Source: Clonostachys chloroleuca (taxonomy: Eukaryota > Ascomycota > Sordariomycetes > Hypocreales > Bionectriaceae). From it: a DNA stretch of 64,000 nucleotides. This document shows, one piece after another, positions 35,546 through 45,390 of the stretch. Within the stretch, counting starts at the first letter, position 1. Every line of letters starts with the position of its first letter. The notes below the pieces were generated by a model. That model saw nothing but the letters and a program-made list of their open reading frames with translations. It did not search any database and had not been told where the DNA came from. The stretch is taken from assembly GCA_037952775.1 (NCBI GenBank), contig JBANAY010000003.1, forward strand, positions 1,612,001-1,676,000, in the 5' to 3' direction. Made by a program: the position numbers and the translations under genes.

Positions 35546-36826
35546 ATGTCACCTTCAGCAACCTCTCAGGAGGCTAACGGAGCCATTGTGACCCAGAAAG
35601 CAGCCAATGGACACCAGCCAGCGCCTTTGGATGCCTCCAAGCTCACTTACACCCTCACCACCTCGCCACGGGATGTACCCGAGTTTGATGCCGCCGTCGC
35701 CTCGTCAGAGACCATCTGCACCGACCACATGATCACGGCCACATGGAAAGCAGGCGAGGGTTGGTCGGCTCCCGAGCTGAGACCGTATGGTCCTCTGTCC
35801 CTCATGCCTACCGCGTCGTGCCTGCACTACGCCACCGAGTGCTTCGAGGGCCTCAAAGCCTACCGAGGATTCGACGGCGGCCTACGCATGTTCCGCCCGG
35901 ACTGCAACGCTGCGCGCTTCCGTCTCTCTGCCGCCCGAATCGCCCTGCCGGATTTTGACGCCGACGAGGTCGTCAAGCTGATGACCAGCCTCCTCTCCGT
36001 CGACGGGGCCAAGTGGCTCCCCCGCGAGCGTCCGGGGAGCTTCCTCTATATCCGCCCTACCCTCATCGGCACGCAGCCCCAGCTCGGCGTGGGTGCGGCG
36101 AGAGAGGCGATGATGTACATCATCGTCAACTTCATGCCCCGGCTGGATAACCCACCTGGTGGAATGCGCCTGCTCACCTCGCCGGACGACATGGTCCGAG
36201 CCTGGGTCGGCGGCTTTGGGTATGCCAAGCTCGGTGCCAACTACGGGCCCTCGCTGGTGGCCAACTCAGAGGCCCGTCGGCTGGGATACCATCAGATTCT
36301 CTGGCTGTACGGCCCGGATCTCGAGTGCACCGAGGCTGGTGCTAGCAACTTCTTCATCCTGTGGAAGACCAATGATGGTCGCAAGGAGCTGATCACCGCT
36401 CCTCTTGACGACAAGCTGATTCTCGACGGCGTGACTAGGAGAAGTGTTCTCCAGCTCGTCCGTGAGCGGCTGAGCGATGAGCTCGTCATCACCGAGCGCA
36501 AGTATTCCATTGCCGAGGTCCTGGAGGCGTCGTCCGAGGGACGCATTCTCGAGGCTTTTGCTGCTGGCACTGCTGTAAGTAAATACCCTTCCAACTGTCG
36601 CGCTCTTCTCGTCTTTTAATTGAAGAAACATTGGCCGTCTGACTTGGTGTAGTTCTTCATTGCTGCTGTGTCCCAGATCCACCACCGCGGCAAAGATATC
36701 AACATTCCCATGGGCCCTGATGCTCAACCGGCCGAGATTACGAACAAGGTCAAGACGTGGTTGGCGGACATCACCTACGGGCGAACTCAGCATGAGTGGG
36801 GAGTCGTGATCCCCGAGAAGGAGTGA
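35546..36826 (+). CDS. Branched-chain amino-acid aminotransferase
   Basis: Fold-type IV PLP enzyme that transfers amino groups between leucine, isoleucine or valine and 2-oxoglutarate. Two exons (35546-36574 and 36653-36826, intron 78 nt) give 400 residues. Motifs in order: HYATECFEGLKAYRG (substrate side), FLYIRPTLIGT, GFGYAKLGANYGPSL with the PLP-binding lysine, ECTEAGASNFFILWK (the family E-x-G-x-x-N-x-F signature), DGVTRRSVLQL, and the GTA|FF splice junction that leads into the conserved C-terminus GKDINIPMGP. The N-terminus (about 30 residues, Ser/Ala/Gln/Asn-rich, few Arg) does not look like a mitochondrial presequence, so a cytosolic (Bat2-like) form is more likely. The spacing to the TATA box at 35286 supports this start. 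Confidence 0.96.
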
Positions 36827-37197
36827 TGCTGGGGTACACTTGAGATATATAGGATAAAGTAAGCAGAAACGGTGGTGGCGCGATTCCATCTGCGACTTTT
36901 GCGGAACGATATTGCATCTGGTGGCGTTGCAGCGGAATGTCATTTGATCAAAAGAGGGGGGATTTGGACTGGAAAGAAATGAGAACCAAGTATGATTAGT
37001 AGAATTTGTCAAGATAGAACATAATGAAAAGTCATGTATGGGAATGTATGCCCACATTTCCGTCCTTTGGTACTAGACAAGCGTATGATCGCAAATGTGT
37101 GTAGATCGCAGAGATTCCAAGGTAGGTTAGGGTACCGCCTCCTAACTTTGACATCCTTCCCGAGAAAACATTGCGCCGTGCTAAATTGAATTGCACA
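36827..37197. other. Convergent 3' intergenic region
   Basis: Between the aminotransferase gene and the coiled-coil gene. No gene seen. Confidence 0.5.
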
Positions 37198-38142
37198 TTA
37201 CTCCTCCATGAAGTGTCGCATCATCTGATCCGTCTCTGCTTTGATAAGTTTTTTATATTTCTAGAAGTAGTCAGATCACCACCGTTCAACTGATATGCTT
37301 AAGTTCAACTTACGTTCTCAAGGCCGTCGACGAGCTTCACCTTGGAGTCGCCAATCTCTTGAGCCTCCTTGCGGAAAGACTCAAACGGTACCCTACCTCC
37401 CTCGTGCTCCCCAGTTTCGCGGTCTGCCTCCGAGGGTCCTTCCTCCAGCTTCCTCCAATACTCCCTCTCATCCTCGACACATCGATCCTATTCCTGCCCG
37501 AGAATCTGGAGCTTCTCTTCGGCCGCCTTTACATGCTGCTCTAGATTCGCCAAATGTTTTTCTATTGTTGCTTTGGGGATCTGGCCGCTGGAGCAGAGAG
37601 TCGACGACAAAGGCCAAGAAATACTATCGTAGAGCGCATGTTGCTGGTCGAGAGTCTTCGATACTTTGTCACCGAAGGCAGACATCTTTTTCATGACCTG
37701 ACTCCGAGCCTGCGCAAGGTTCTCCAAAGCGGTAGCATGGAGATCTACGCCAGACTGCGTAAAGGCCTCTGCAATCGAACGCTTGTAAGCGACAATTCGT
37801 AGATAAATCGGCATCCCTCACCTTACCGGTAAATTGCTTTGCCAATCCGACGTCACTTGGCGACGCCACCTTCTCCTTCACATGCGTAGGGAGACGAGTG
37901 GCAGTCGTAGAAGGAGGACTCGATTCCAGGGCAAAGCAGGCGCCGAGCTGTTCATACACATTGAAGAAAGGGTCAGGGCGCTCGACACGCTGCTTTTTCT
38001 GGGGACGAGTTGGGGTGTCGTCGAGGCTACGAAGACGGTCACGGAAGCTGGTGACATTTTCGAACCGCTCCGTCGAGGGGTGTGATGCAGGGCTTTGGTA
38101 CCCTTGGCGACGCTTCCGGGTGGTACGAAAATGGGCACTCAT
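37198..38142 (-). CDS. Unknown coiled-coil, probably nuclear protein with an in-frame TAG
   Basis: Three exons: 37827-38142, 37314-37768 and 37198-37260, with introns of 58 and 53 nt. The N-terminus is basic (FRTTRKRRQGYQ) and has an RPQKKQR nuclear-localisation-like cluster. Then come a helical segment (ALENLAQARSQVMKKMSAFGDKVSKTLDQ), a coiled-coil-like stretch (KATIEKHLANLEQHVKAAEE), a charged segment and a short C-terminal exon (KYKKLIKAETDQMMRHFMEE). Codon 37488-37490 is TAG in the frame that is otherwise continuous on both sides. A 45-nt in-frame intron (37488-37532, GTAAAG...AATAG) could remove it; otherwise this is a nonsense mutation. Total about 277 residues if the TAG is bypassed. 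I do not recognise the family. A structural role in a nuclear complex is only a guess from composition. Confidence 0.65.
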
Positions 38143-38792
38143 TGTGACGAGCCAAATGAAAATAAAATGTGCATCAGTGGTTCAACGGTTGAAATCATCC
38201 AGAAGGTGAATGAGGAACGGGGAATTCTCCAATGGGATATTTCCATCGGGCACCTCAAGGGAAATAGAAGATGCCTGAGGTACCATCAAGCTGCAGAGTC
38301 CGAGGAAGGTGCGGCGAGCCGCATGCTCTGTCGTGGAAGGAAGGCGCGATGTGCCCTGTGGCATCAGCCAAGTGTGCTTCGTTATTTGCTCATTGTTTCA
38401 GTGAAGAGGCGCGAGAAAGGCCTTGTTCTTGGGCACCTTCCATCATGCAACAGAAATAGACCCTCGCTGTCGCCGCATTTTGATTATGGTGATGTGTAAA
38501 CATCAGACAAGCAATGACGAGATCAAACATGCGCTGAGCTGAGCCCTCTCACAGTCGTTGTATTACCAGTGGTCCTCGGCTATTGGTGGATGGCACAGCC
38601 AAACGGGGTGGTGGATTGGCCCGGGTCCTCCCTAGAGGCCACTCCACCCCCAGTAGCGCATTGCATCACTCGCCGCGAACTCGGCCTGGAATTGATTATT
38701 CATTCAGTCCCTCAATTGGGTTTTTCTCTCTCTCGGTAATCAACCTCCCTCAAGCTGCCCGCCTGCCTGCCTCCCCAGATCAGTCGCCAGCC
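38143..38792. other. Divergent intergenic region
   Basis: Shared upstream region of the coiled-coil gene (-) and GRX5 (+). CT-rich tracts (38700-38760) precede the GRX5 start. Confidence 0.5.
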
Positions 38793-39388
38793 ATGTTCGC
38801 ACGCACAATCGTCTCCGTATGTATTCTCCAGCCCGCCCTGTTCATCCAAACTCCTGCCACTCCATTTCGATTCAGCCCTGGAAGCTAGCTAACCTCCTCG
38901 ATCAGGGCCTGCGCCGGCAAGCTCTCCGCCCAGCAACCACCAAGGCTGCCTCATTCCCTGCCACAGCCTCTCCCTTCCGACCACAGCCCTTCCTGAGCGC
39001 CTTCCAGGCCCGCCTCCTCTCCGATGAGACTCGCTCCGCCATCGACAAGGCCGTCGCCTCCGCCCCCGTCGTCCTCTTCATGAAGGGCACCCCCGAGACC
39101 CCGGCCTGCGGCTTCTCCCGCGCCGCCATCCAGATCCTCGGCCTGCAGGGCGTCGACCCCAACGCCTTCGCCGCCTTCAACGTCCTCGAGGACCCCGAGC
39201 TGCGCGCCGGCATCAAGGAGTACTCTGACTGGCCCACTATCCCCCAGCTCTACGTCGACAAGGAGTTCGTCGGCGGGTGCGACATCCTCGTGTCCATGCA
39301 CCAGAGCGGTGACCTGGCGAAGCTCTTCGAGGAGAAGAAGGTCGTGGTTCTCGAGGGCGAGGGCGAGGGCGAGAAGCCTTCTCAGTGA
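38793..39388 (+). CDS. GRX5: Monothiol glutaredoxin, mitochondrial Grx5 type
   Basis: Mitochondrial iron-sulfur cluster transfer protein. Exon 1 (38793-38816) encodes only MFARTIVS. After an 89-nt intron, exon 2 (38906-39388) completes a 168-residue protein. Residues 1-50 form an Arg/Ala/Ser-rich targeting peptide ([15 protein letters not shown]). The glutaredoxin domain has [20 protein letters not shown], with the CGFS active site that ligates a [2Fe-2S] cluster with glutathione. It is followed by [21 protein letters not shown], holding the cis-Pro (T-I-P) and the GG-C-D glutathione site. The Glu/Gly-rich tail (EGEGEGEK) is short and variable in the family. The frame is intact. Confidence 0.96.
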
Positions 39389-39636
39389 TGATGACGCATG
39401 TCGGATAGGTGGGAATACCCCGGATACGATCTGATGGAAACTTTGTACGATACGAATCATGGGCAAAAAACGAAGCTTGAAGCTGGGCTTCGTTTCTTAA
39501 CGAATACATATTTGTAAAGATGATACAACACGCTGCAATACTAGAGTGGGATCATGTCAAAAATCTTGGAGAATCTTGGGCACTAGGCTGATGTCTCGTA
39601 ATAATGGAAAAACACCGCTTCTTTGAAAACTTTCCT
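39389..39636. other. Short convergent spacer
   Basis: 248 bp between the GRX5 and gamma-glutamyltransferase stop codons. No gene. Confidence 0.5.
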
Positions 39637-41634
39637 CTAAGCTGGGTATGCTCCTCCATCGGCCCTCATGTCACTCCCAGCAGACCAAACCCCCTTGCCC
39701 TCCGCCTCGTCCACGGTCCACCTGATGATCTGCCCCCGCCCGAACAGCTCCCTGCCAACCCCCTTGACCACCTTAACCTTGTGTCCCAGCTTCCTTAGCC
39801 CCTCCACGGCCTCCTCCGAGATGCCGCCTTCCACGTTCACCGTCCAGTCCAGCACGTCGCCGGCATCGGGCATTCCGGCGCCGATGCAGATCCTCGGCGC
39901 GTCCAGCGCCTGCTGCGGGCTGAGGCCGGCTACCACCTGGCCCAGCAGCACCTGCACGTGCCCCTGCGGCTGCATGAACCCGCCCATGACGCCGAAAGTC
40001 GAGTGTGCAGCGACCCGTCGGCTAGGTTGGTCGCCATGCCCGGGATGATGGTGTGGTAGGGCCGCTTGCGCGGCTCCAGTCGGTTGGGGTGCGCCGCGTC
40101 GAGAGAGAAGTTGGATCCGCGGTTCTGGAGGGTGAAGCCGCAGCCTTTGGGGATGATGGCGGTGCCGAAGCCGCCGTAGTTGGAGTTGATGAAGGAGGCG
40201 GCGTTGCCCTCGGCGTCGGTGACGGCGAAGTAGACGGTATCTGAGCTCTGGAGCGCGGGGGAGGCGAAGTCGGTCGGGGTGCCGTGCTCGACGGGGTCGG
40301 ACGCCCGCTCCGGGGAGAAGAGCTTGGCCCTCTCGGCGAGGTAGGCGGGGGAGATGAGCTCCTTGGAGGGGACCTTTTGGACGTTGGGGTCGGTGACGTA
40401 CCAGCTGGCGTCTGTGAAGCCAAGCCGGAGCGCCTCGATGACGGCGTGGAGGTAGGGCGCCGTGTTGAAGTCCTCGGGCTTGAAGGTGGGGATCTTGCCC
40501 TGCTTCTCGAGCTCTTGGATGATGCCGAGGGCCATGAGGGCGACGATGCCCTGGCCGTTGGGCGGGTGTTCCCAGAGCTCGACACCCCGTTCGTTGGAGA
40601 GTCCCTGGCCGTTGAATTTGACGGAGATGGGCTCGACGGGCTCGCTGCTCTTGTCTAGGTGGTGTTTGAGGTCGTCAAGCTCAAGATGGCCGCCGAGATC
40701 TTGGACGACCTTGACGAGCTCCTCGGCGATGCGGCCGGTGTAGAAGCCCTCCTTACCTTCTTCTGCGAGGGTCCGGAAAGTCTTTGCGAGGGTAGGGTTC
40801 TTCATGATCTCACCGGGCTTTGGCGCCGCGTAGCCATCTGGTGCTTGAGGATTGCGCTTGAGCATCTCGGCGAAGTTGGGCGACGCCTTTCGTAGTAGAT
40901 CTTCTTGCCTGCGCCACTGTGATATCAAGGTCAGCAGCCTCGACATTTGCATAGCCTATGAGTGATATGTGTTCGTACCGAGAAACTGGCCACTTCAGAA
41001 ACCGGGAAGCCTTCCTCTCCGAGCTTGATAGCAGGAGCCAAAACCTGAGCCAGGGTGAGCTTCCCGCTCCCAAACCTCTCATGCGCGTCGTACCAGCCAG
41101 CAGCGGCGCCAGGAACCGTCGCCGCATGGACACTGGTGCTGGGGATCTTGCCCGTCTGGCCTTCCTTGATGCCGAGGTCGTTGCGGATGGTGTCCAGCGT
41201 GCACTTGGCCCCAGACCTGCCGGAGCCGTTCATGGCCTGGACGGTTTGCTTCTTGGCATCCCAGTAGAGGAGGAACACATCGCCGCCGATGCCAGTAGAA
41301 ACAGGCTCTGTGATATTTAGGCCAGCAGCTGTGGTGTTCCCCGTTAGCCAAGCATTTTTGTGTCAAACTCAGTTTGAAAGCAACATACCAACTGCCACAG
41401 CGGCATCCTGTATCGATAGATTAGCATGGTGAGACCCTTCAGTATCTTGATATGAGAGAATGGACCTACCGCGGCATTTCCACCCGCATGGAGGATCTCA
41501 ATACCGCACTTGGCGGCGAGGGGCTGCGAGCAGGCGACGATGCCCTCAGTGCTGTGGACAACGCTCCGGCGCGAGGCGAACTTGAAGAAGTCGGCCGAGG
41601 GCGGGGGGTAGACGGACGAGGTGGGCAACGGCAT
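39637..41634 (-). CDS. Gamma-glutamyltransferase (frame broken near the C-terminus)
   Basis: N-terminal-nucleophile hydrolase that cleaves or transfers the gamma-glutamyl group of glutathione and its conjugates. Four exons: 41470-41634, 41389-41407, 40979-41328 and 39637-40916, with introns of 60-62 nt. Motifs: GIEILHAGGNAA then DAAVAV across intron 1, TGIGGDVFLLYW, VPGAAAGWYDAHERFG, and the autocleavage/nucleophile region SSDTVYFAVTDAEGNAASF, whose Thr should become the new N-terminus of the small subunit. Then come NSNYGGFG and RPYHTIIPGM. At 40003-40007 (GTGTG) the frame slips; two bases too many separate ADGSLH from the conserved FGVMGGFMQPQGHVQVL. With that corrected the length is about 603 residues. 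No signal peptide is visible, unlike secreted GGTs, so it may be intracellular. Confidence 0.9.
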
Positions 41635-42175
41635 GTTTGCGATGATGCGTGTCTTGCCTTGTGAACGATGGGCTACTGCTAGATGATCCCTCCGAACTCA
41701 ACTCGGGCTGCCCCTCCTTCAAATAGGTCACTGGTCGGATAATCACCGAAGGGCGCGTGGGGGATATGGCTCCCCATCTTCCTGTGCAATGTAAATAATA
41801 TGGGGGAGCGGGACCAAAGCGAGATGATAGCACGTAATAACAAGTCCAAGAGGCGTCTCGTAAAGCGGCCTTTGTCTCTTTCTCGCACGAGCCTCTCCAC
41901 CAACATCTTGGTCCGGGGCCGATTCCGGACACCCGTTGCCGAACTATCGCAGCTATAGCCGAGAAAACACCAGACAGGCACATGCCGCAGCTTTAATTTT
42001 AAGCCTACTTCAGGTATCACGGGTAGCTAGAATGGAACTAGAACCCACTGAATCATTGGCTCGTGATGGCACCTCGCGTATCAATGGTATCAAGGTATTC
42101 GATTTGCTATCTTCAGATGCTCGTTATTGACATGTGCCGCCTTCACCCCATTTCACTTTCACTCTGACACTTCTC
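41635..42175. other. Intergenic between two minus-strand genes
   Basis: Promoter side of the gamma-glutamyltransferase gene. No supported gene. Confidence 0.5.
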
Positions 42176-43033
42176 TTACAAGTTTGTGCTGTATGCCACC
42201 TCCTTGCCAAGCTCCATATCCTGTTGCTGCTTCTCGATCTTGGCCTGGATCCTGGGAAAGGCGTCGCCGCCAAGCACCATCCGCAGCACCTTGCCCCTCA
42301 GCTCGCCTCCCTTCCCCGCGCCCGTCGCATACTCAATCATCCGGTCCGCCGCCTTCTCTGGGTCGCCCGGCTGCTTGCCGTTCAGGCCCTTCATCATGTT
42401 CAGCACCTTTGCCGACACGTTGTTGGCGTACTCGTCGCCGAAGCCCGTCTCGTTCTCCACCAGCGCTGAGAGGAAGCCCGTGCGGAAGGCTCCAGGCTCT
42501 ACGATGAGGACTGAGATGCCAAACTCGGCCACCTCCTTGGAGAGCGACTCGGAGAGACCCTCGAGGGCGAACTTGGTCGATGCGTAGAGGCCGTTGGCGG
42601 GGCTGCCGTCGGCACCGCCCATGCTGCTGATGTTGATGATTGTGCCGGCTCGTCGGGTGCGCATGGACGGCAGGGTGGCCTGGATGAGGTAGAGGGGGCC
42701 GTAGACGTTGGTGCGGAACAGCTGCTGCACCTCGCTCTCTGTGAAGCGCTCTACGGGGCCCAGAATGCCGTAGCCGGCGCAGTTGATGAGCACATCTATC
42801 TGGCCGTAGATGGCTTCGGCGGCCTTGAATTTCTGGATGATGGTATCCTGGGAGTCGGTCACGTCAAGGGCGAAGACTTGTCCGCCGGCAGCCTCGATCT
42901 TGCTCTTGGCCTCGGCGGCGCGGGCGGGATTGCGCATGGCAGCGATGACTCGGTTCCCAGCGCTGAGGGCGCGGAGAGTGAGGACCAGGCCAAGGCCGCT
43001 GGATGCGCCAGTGATGAAGAAGACGGGGGCCAT
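42176..43033 (-). CDS. Short-chain dehydrogenase/reductase (classical SDR)
   Basis: Intronless, 285 residues. The N-terminal cofactor motif FFITGASSGLGL is the classical TGxxxGxG. IDVLINCAGYG gives the NAG-type motif, INISSMGG supplies the catalytic Ser, and YASTKFALEGLSESL contains the catalytic Tyr and Lys (YxxxK), followed by VEPGAFRT. The basic residue after the second strand (MRNPAR) suggests NADP(H). This subgroup is common in fungi as uncharacterised carbonyl reductases, so no substrate is proposed. No signal peptide or membrane segment. Confidence 0.93.
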   Translation of the reverse strand: MAPVFFITGASSGLGLVLTLRALSAGNRVIAAMRNPARAAEAKSKIEAAGGQVFALDVTDSQDTIIQKFKAAEAIYGQIDVLINCAGYGILGPVERFTESEVQQLFRTNVYGPLYLIQATLPSMRTRRAGTIINISSMGGADGSPANGLYASTKFALEGLSESLSKEVAEFGISVLIVEPGAFRTGFLSALVENETGFGDEYANNVSAKVLNMMKGLNGKQPGDPEKAADRMIEYATGAGKGGELRGKVLRMVLGGDAFPRIQAKIEKQQQDMELGKEVAYSTNL

Positions 43034-44444
43034 TGTCGCGATGTCTGATTAAGAGGGATTCAAAGTGATGATTGCCTGATTGAGGGGATTTGGCTGATAT
43101 TGAGAGATGGTCACCGTAAACTTTGGTTGTGTTGTATTGGAGTCTGGTGGATGAGAAGAATGGCCAAGACTTGCGATGCATTGGGGACTATATACTCGAC
43201 GACATGATGCAATCTTTAGAGGCTCTCGTATCTCCAGGCGACGAAGCACGACGGACCTGCAACTCGCGTTTCAAGTGCGCGAGGCATCATGGGGATTAGA
43301 GATTGGAGAGCGAGCGTCTCGCGTTTTCTTGGAAGGCGAGCTATGTCCTAACCCCGCGGATGATTCTTTACGGGCTGCTCTTTGGTGGAGCTCGCCTCAT
43401 CGCCAGTTCTTCAGCGTGTTTAGTGGCGAATTAGCGCCTCGCCAGTCCCAGAAGGTTATCGATAAGCTTTGCTCTCAAGCCTGTTAATTTCCTCGGATTT
43501 TGTGTCTTCAAATGAATCTCCTTGTAGAAGGACCGTCTATCAGGACACACGTCGGCGAAATCAATTCTGTATTATCGCCGCATTCTCGATGCCGAGCATG
43601 TGCATTCGGTTGTTCGGCACCACCCTTGTCTTCGCTTGTCAGCGTGGGTCTCGCCAGCTGACAGTTTTCTCCAGTGCTGAGCGCCTGTTCTGGCAGCATT
43701 TGGCGATAATAATATGGAAAATGTTATGTGGCGAATCGAAGAAAGACTGGGGTTATAATATTGAGAGCATTGCGCATTGGTGCAAGTTTGTCGAGACCCC
43801 TTAGCCATCTCTCCTCAATGCGACTGTTTGCTAACAACAAACGTCGCTTTCTCAGTCTCGCTGAGAGTTTGCATTTGCGCAAATGGATCAAATGTTTAAG
43901 TTAGAAAAACTATCTACACAGAGTATCCTGCTATTAGCGTGTTTCCTTACCTCTGGCGATTTTGGCGAGCAAGTCGCTACAATCACTAGCGAATAAATTT
44001 GTCGATTAAGTCAAGAATGATAGCTCGCCTTGCGATATGGGCTTTTGGCATTCAGGCCCTCTTTGCATCAAGATCAAAGCCAGCGTCTAGGCGCAAATCC
44101 AGTGCCTGACAGCTGAGCCAGTTATCTTTACTTGCGACCTACGTCTTGTAGACTATCAGTCAGTTAAAATGGGATTTTTAGGCCAACTATGGCTCGGCCA
44201 GGTTCAACTCCACCCGCAGGACTAGGACATGCTGCCCTGTCACGTCATCTCTGCTCGTGCTTGTGAATCTTCACTAGGTAGGTTTTGGCGTGGAGAAAAT
44301 GAGCAACTTGTTATTTTACCAGACTGATTTCTGCAGAAGTAAGCGAGAGAGCCCAGTTTCTATCTCTGAGAAGTCAATCTCATCATTGAAGCCAGATTCC
44401 ACCAAGTGCTCACATGAACACACAAGAATAACAAGTTGACAACA
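43034..44444. other. 1.4-kb intergenic region with an odd GCGA/TCGC-rich patch
   Basis: No gene supported. Between about 43300 and 44050 the sequence is unusually dense in GCGA, TCGC and short hairpins, including a perfect 14-nt palindrome at 43872-43885. No transposon ends or duplicated target sites were recognised. Confidence 0.4.
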
Positions 44445-45344
44445 ATGAACTCAAGACTAAATCCAGAGAAACAACTTGAACCTCCCAGAAGTTACATCCA
44501 TGTTGGAAGCTTCAATCAACCTGGGGACTCTCACTCATCAACACCCAAGATTCAACCATCTATTTATTTCACCCATCTTGACCGTGGCCTTGCCAGGATT
44601 TATCAATGCATCAGGACCTCTGCGGGTAATGATGTTTTGCTACTCTTCGTATTCTTCTCGCTACGAGTATCCAAAAATGCACTCCAGACCGCTATTGCTT
44701 GGACATCGACTCCACATGTAGTTGGACTCGAGCATTCAACACGGTCAAATAAGCACTTGGTCAAATGGATTTGGCGGCTCGAAAGCAGCTCAAAGGAGAT
44801 GCTGTCTACTCTTGCTCAGATTCGCGCCATTCTGAGGCTCCGAGGCTCCCTGGGTGTTTATCAGTCTTTGAAAAGGCTTGTTCGAGAACAGGTGACGCTA
44901 CGGCATGAACGTGGCTCGGAGCCTGGGACTACCGGCAGCTTTATTGACACTGCGACTACCTTTGCTCAGTTGCTGTTCATGCTCTCATTTTACCTTGCAG
45001 ACAACGTAAATGTCCTTTCAGGGCGCAAAGTATTGCGTTTTTCGCCTGCCACAAGGGCAAAGCTGGTTTCTTGGAGTTTGCGATCGTGGGTTTTGTATAC
45101 TGGGATGGTATTGGCGCGGTTGCTTGCCCGAAATCGTGACCCCAATAGTGAAGAAGCGGCCAGAGGTTGGTGGAGGCAGTTGTGGCCAAGTCTGGTGGCA
45201 TTCATCATGGCCGTGAATAACAGTGCCGAAAACAGTCCACTCAACGATCTGACTGTCTCGTTACTGGGCCTCTATCTAAGTGTATTGAAAATGAAAGATG
45301 TGTGGAGGGATAGCGCAGTAATAGGTAACAGTTGTGTAAATTGA
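44445..45344 (+). CDS. Pex11-like peroxisomal membrane protein
   Basis: Intronless; the ATG at 44445 is the first in frame and gives 299 residues. After a hydrophilic N-terminus comes YFTHLDRGLARIYQCIRTSAGNDVLLLF, resembling the amphipathic N-terminal helix region of Pex11C-type proteins, which bind and elongate peroxisomal membranes. It is followed by KNALQTAIAW and a long helical part with hydrophobic segments (FAQLLFMLSFYLADNVNVL, SLRSWVLYTGMVLARLL and LWPSLVAFIMAVNNSAENSP). The overall order fits the Pex11 family. The assignment rests on pattern memory and is moderate. It is convergent with the P-type ATPase, whose stop codon is only 46 bp away. Confidence 0.72.
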   Translation: MNSRLNPEKQLEPPRSYIHVGSFNQPGDSHSSTPKIQPSIYFTHLDRGLARIYQCIRTSAGNDVLLLFVFFSLRVSKNALQTAIAWTSTPHVVGLEHSTRSNKHLVKWIWRLESSSKEMLSTLAQIRAILRLRGSLGVYQSLKRLVREQVTLRHERGSEPGTTGSFIDTATTFAQLLFMLSFYLADNVNVLSGRKVLRFSPATRAKLVSWSLRSWVLYTGMVLARLLARNRDPNSEEAARGWWRQLWPSLVAFIMAVNNSAENSPLNDLTVSLLGLYLSVLKMKDVWRDSAVIGNSCVN

Positions 45345-45390
45345 TCTTTTGTGAACCGACTGTTTCTTTCCCTGCTCAGACTTTACTTCG

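Noticed and set aside
38951..39466. 171-codon minus-strand frame opposite GRX5
   Set aside because: Antisense shadow of the GRX5 exon, with Gly/Ala/Glu/Val bias typical of reversed GC-rich codons.
43176..43804. Frames of 60-110 codons as a possible gene
   Set aside because: No continuous motif, and the region is better described as an unusual intergenic patch.
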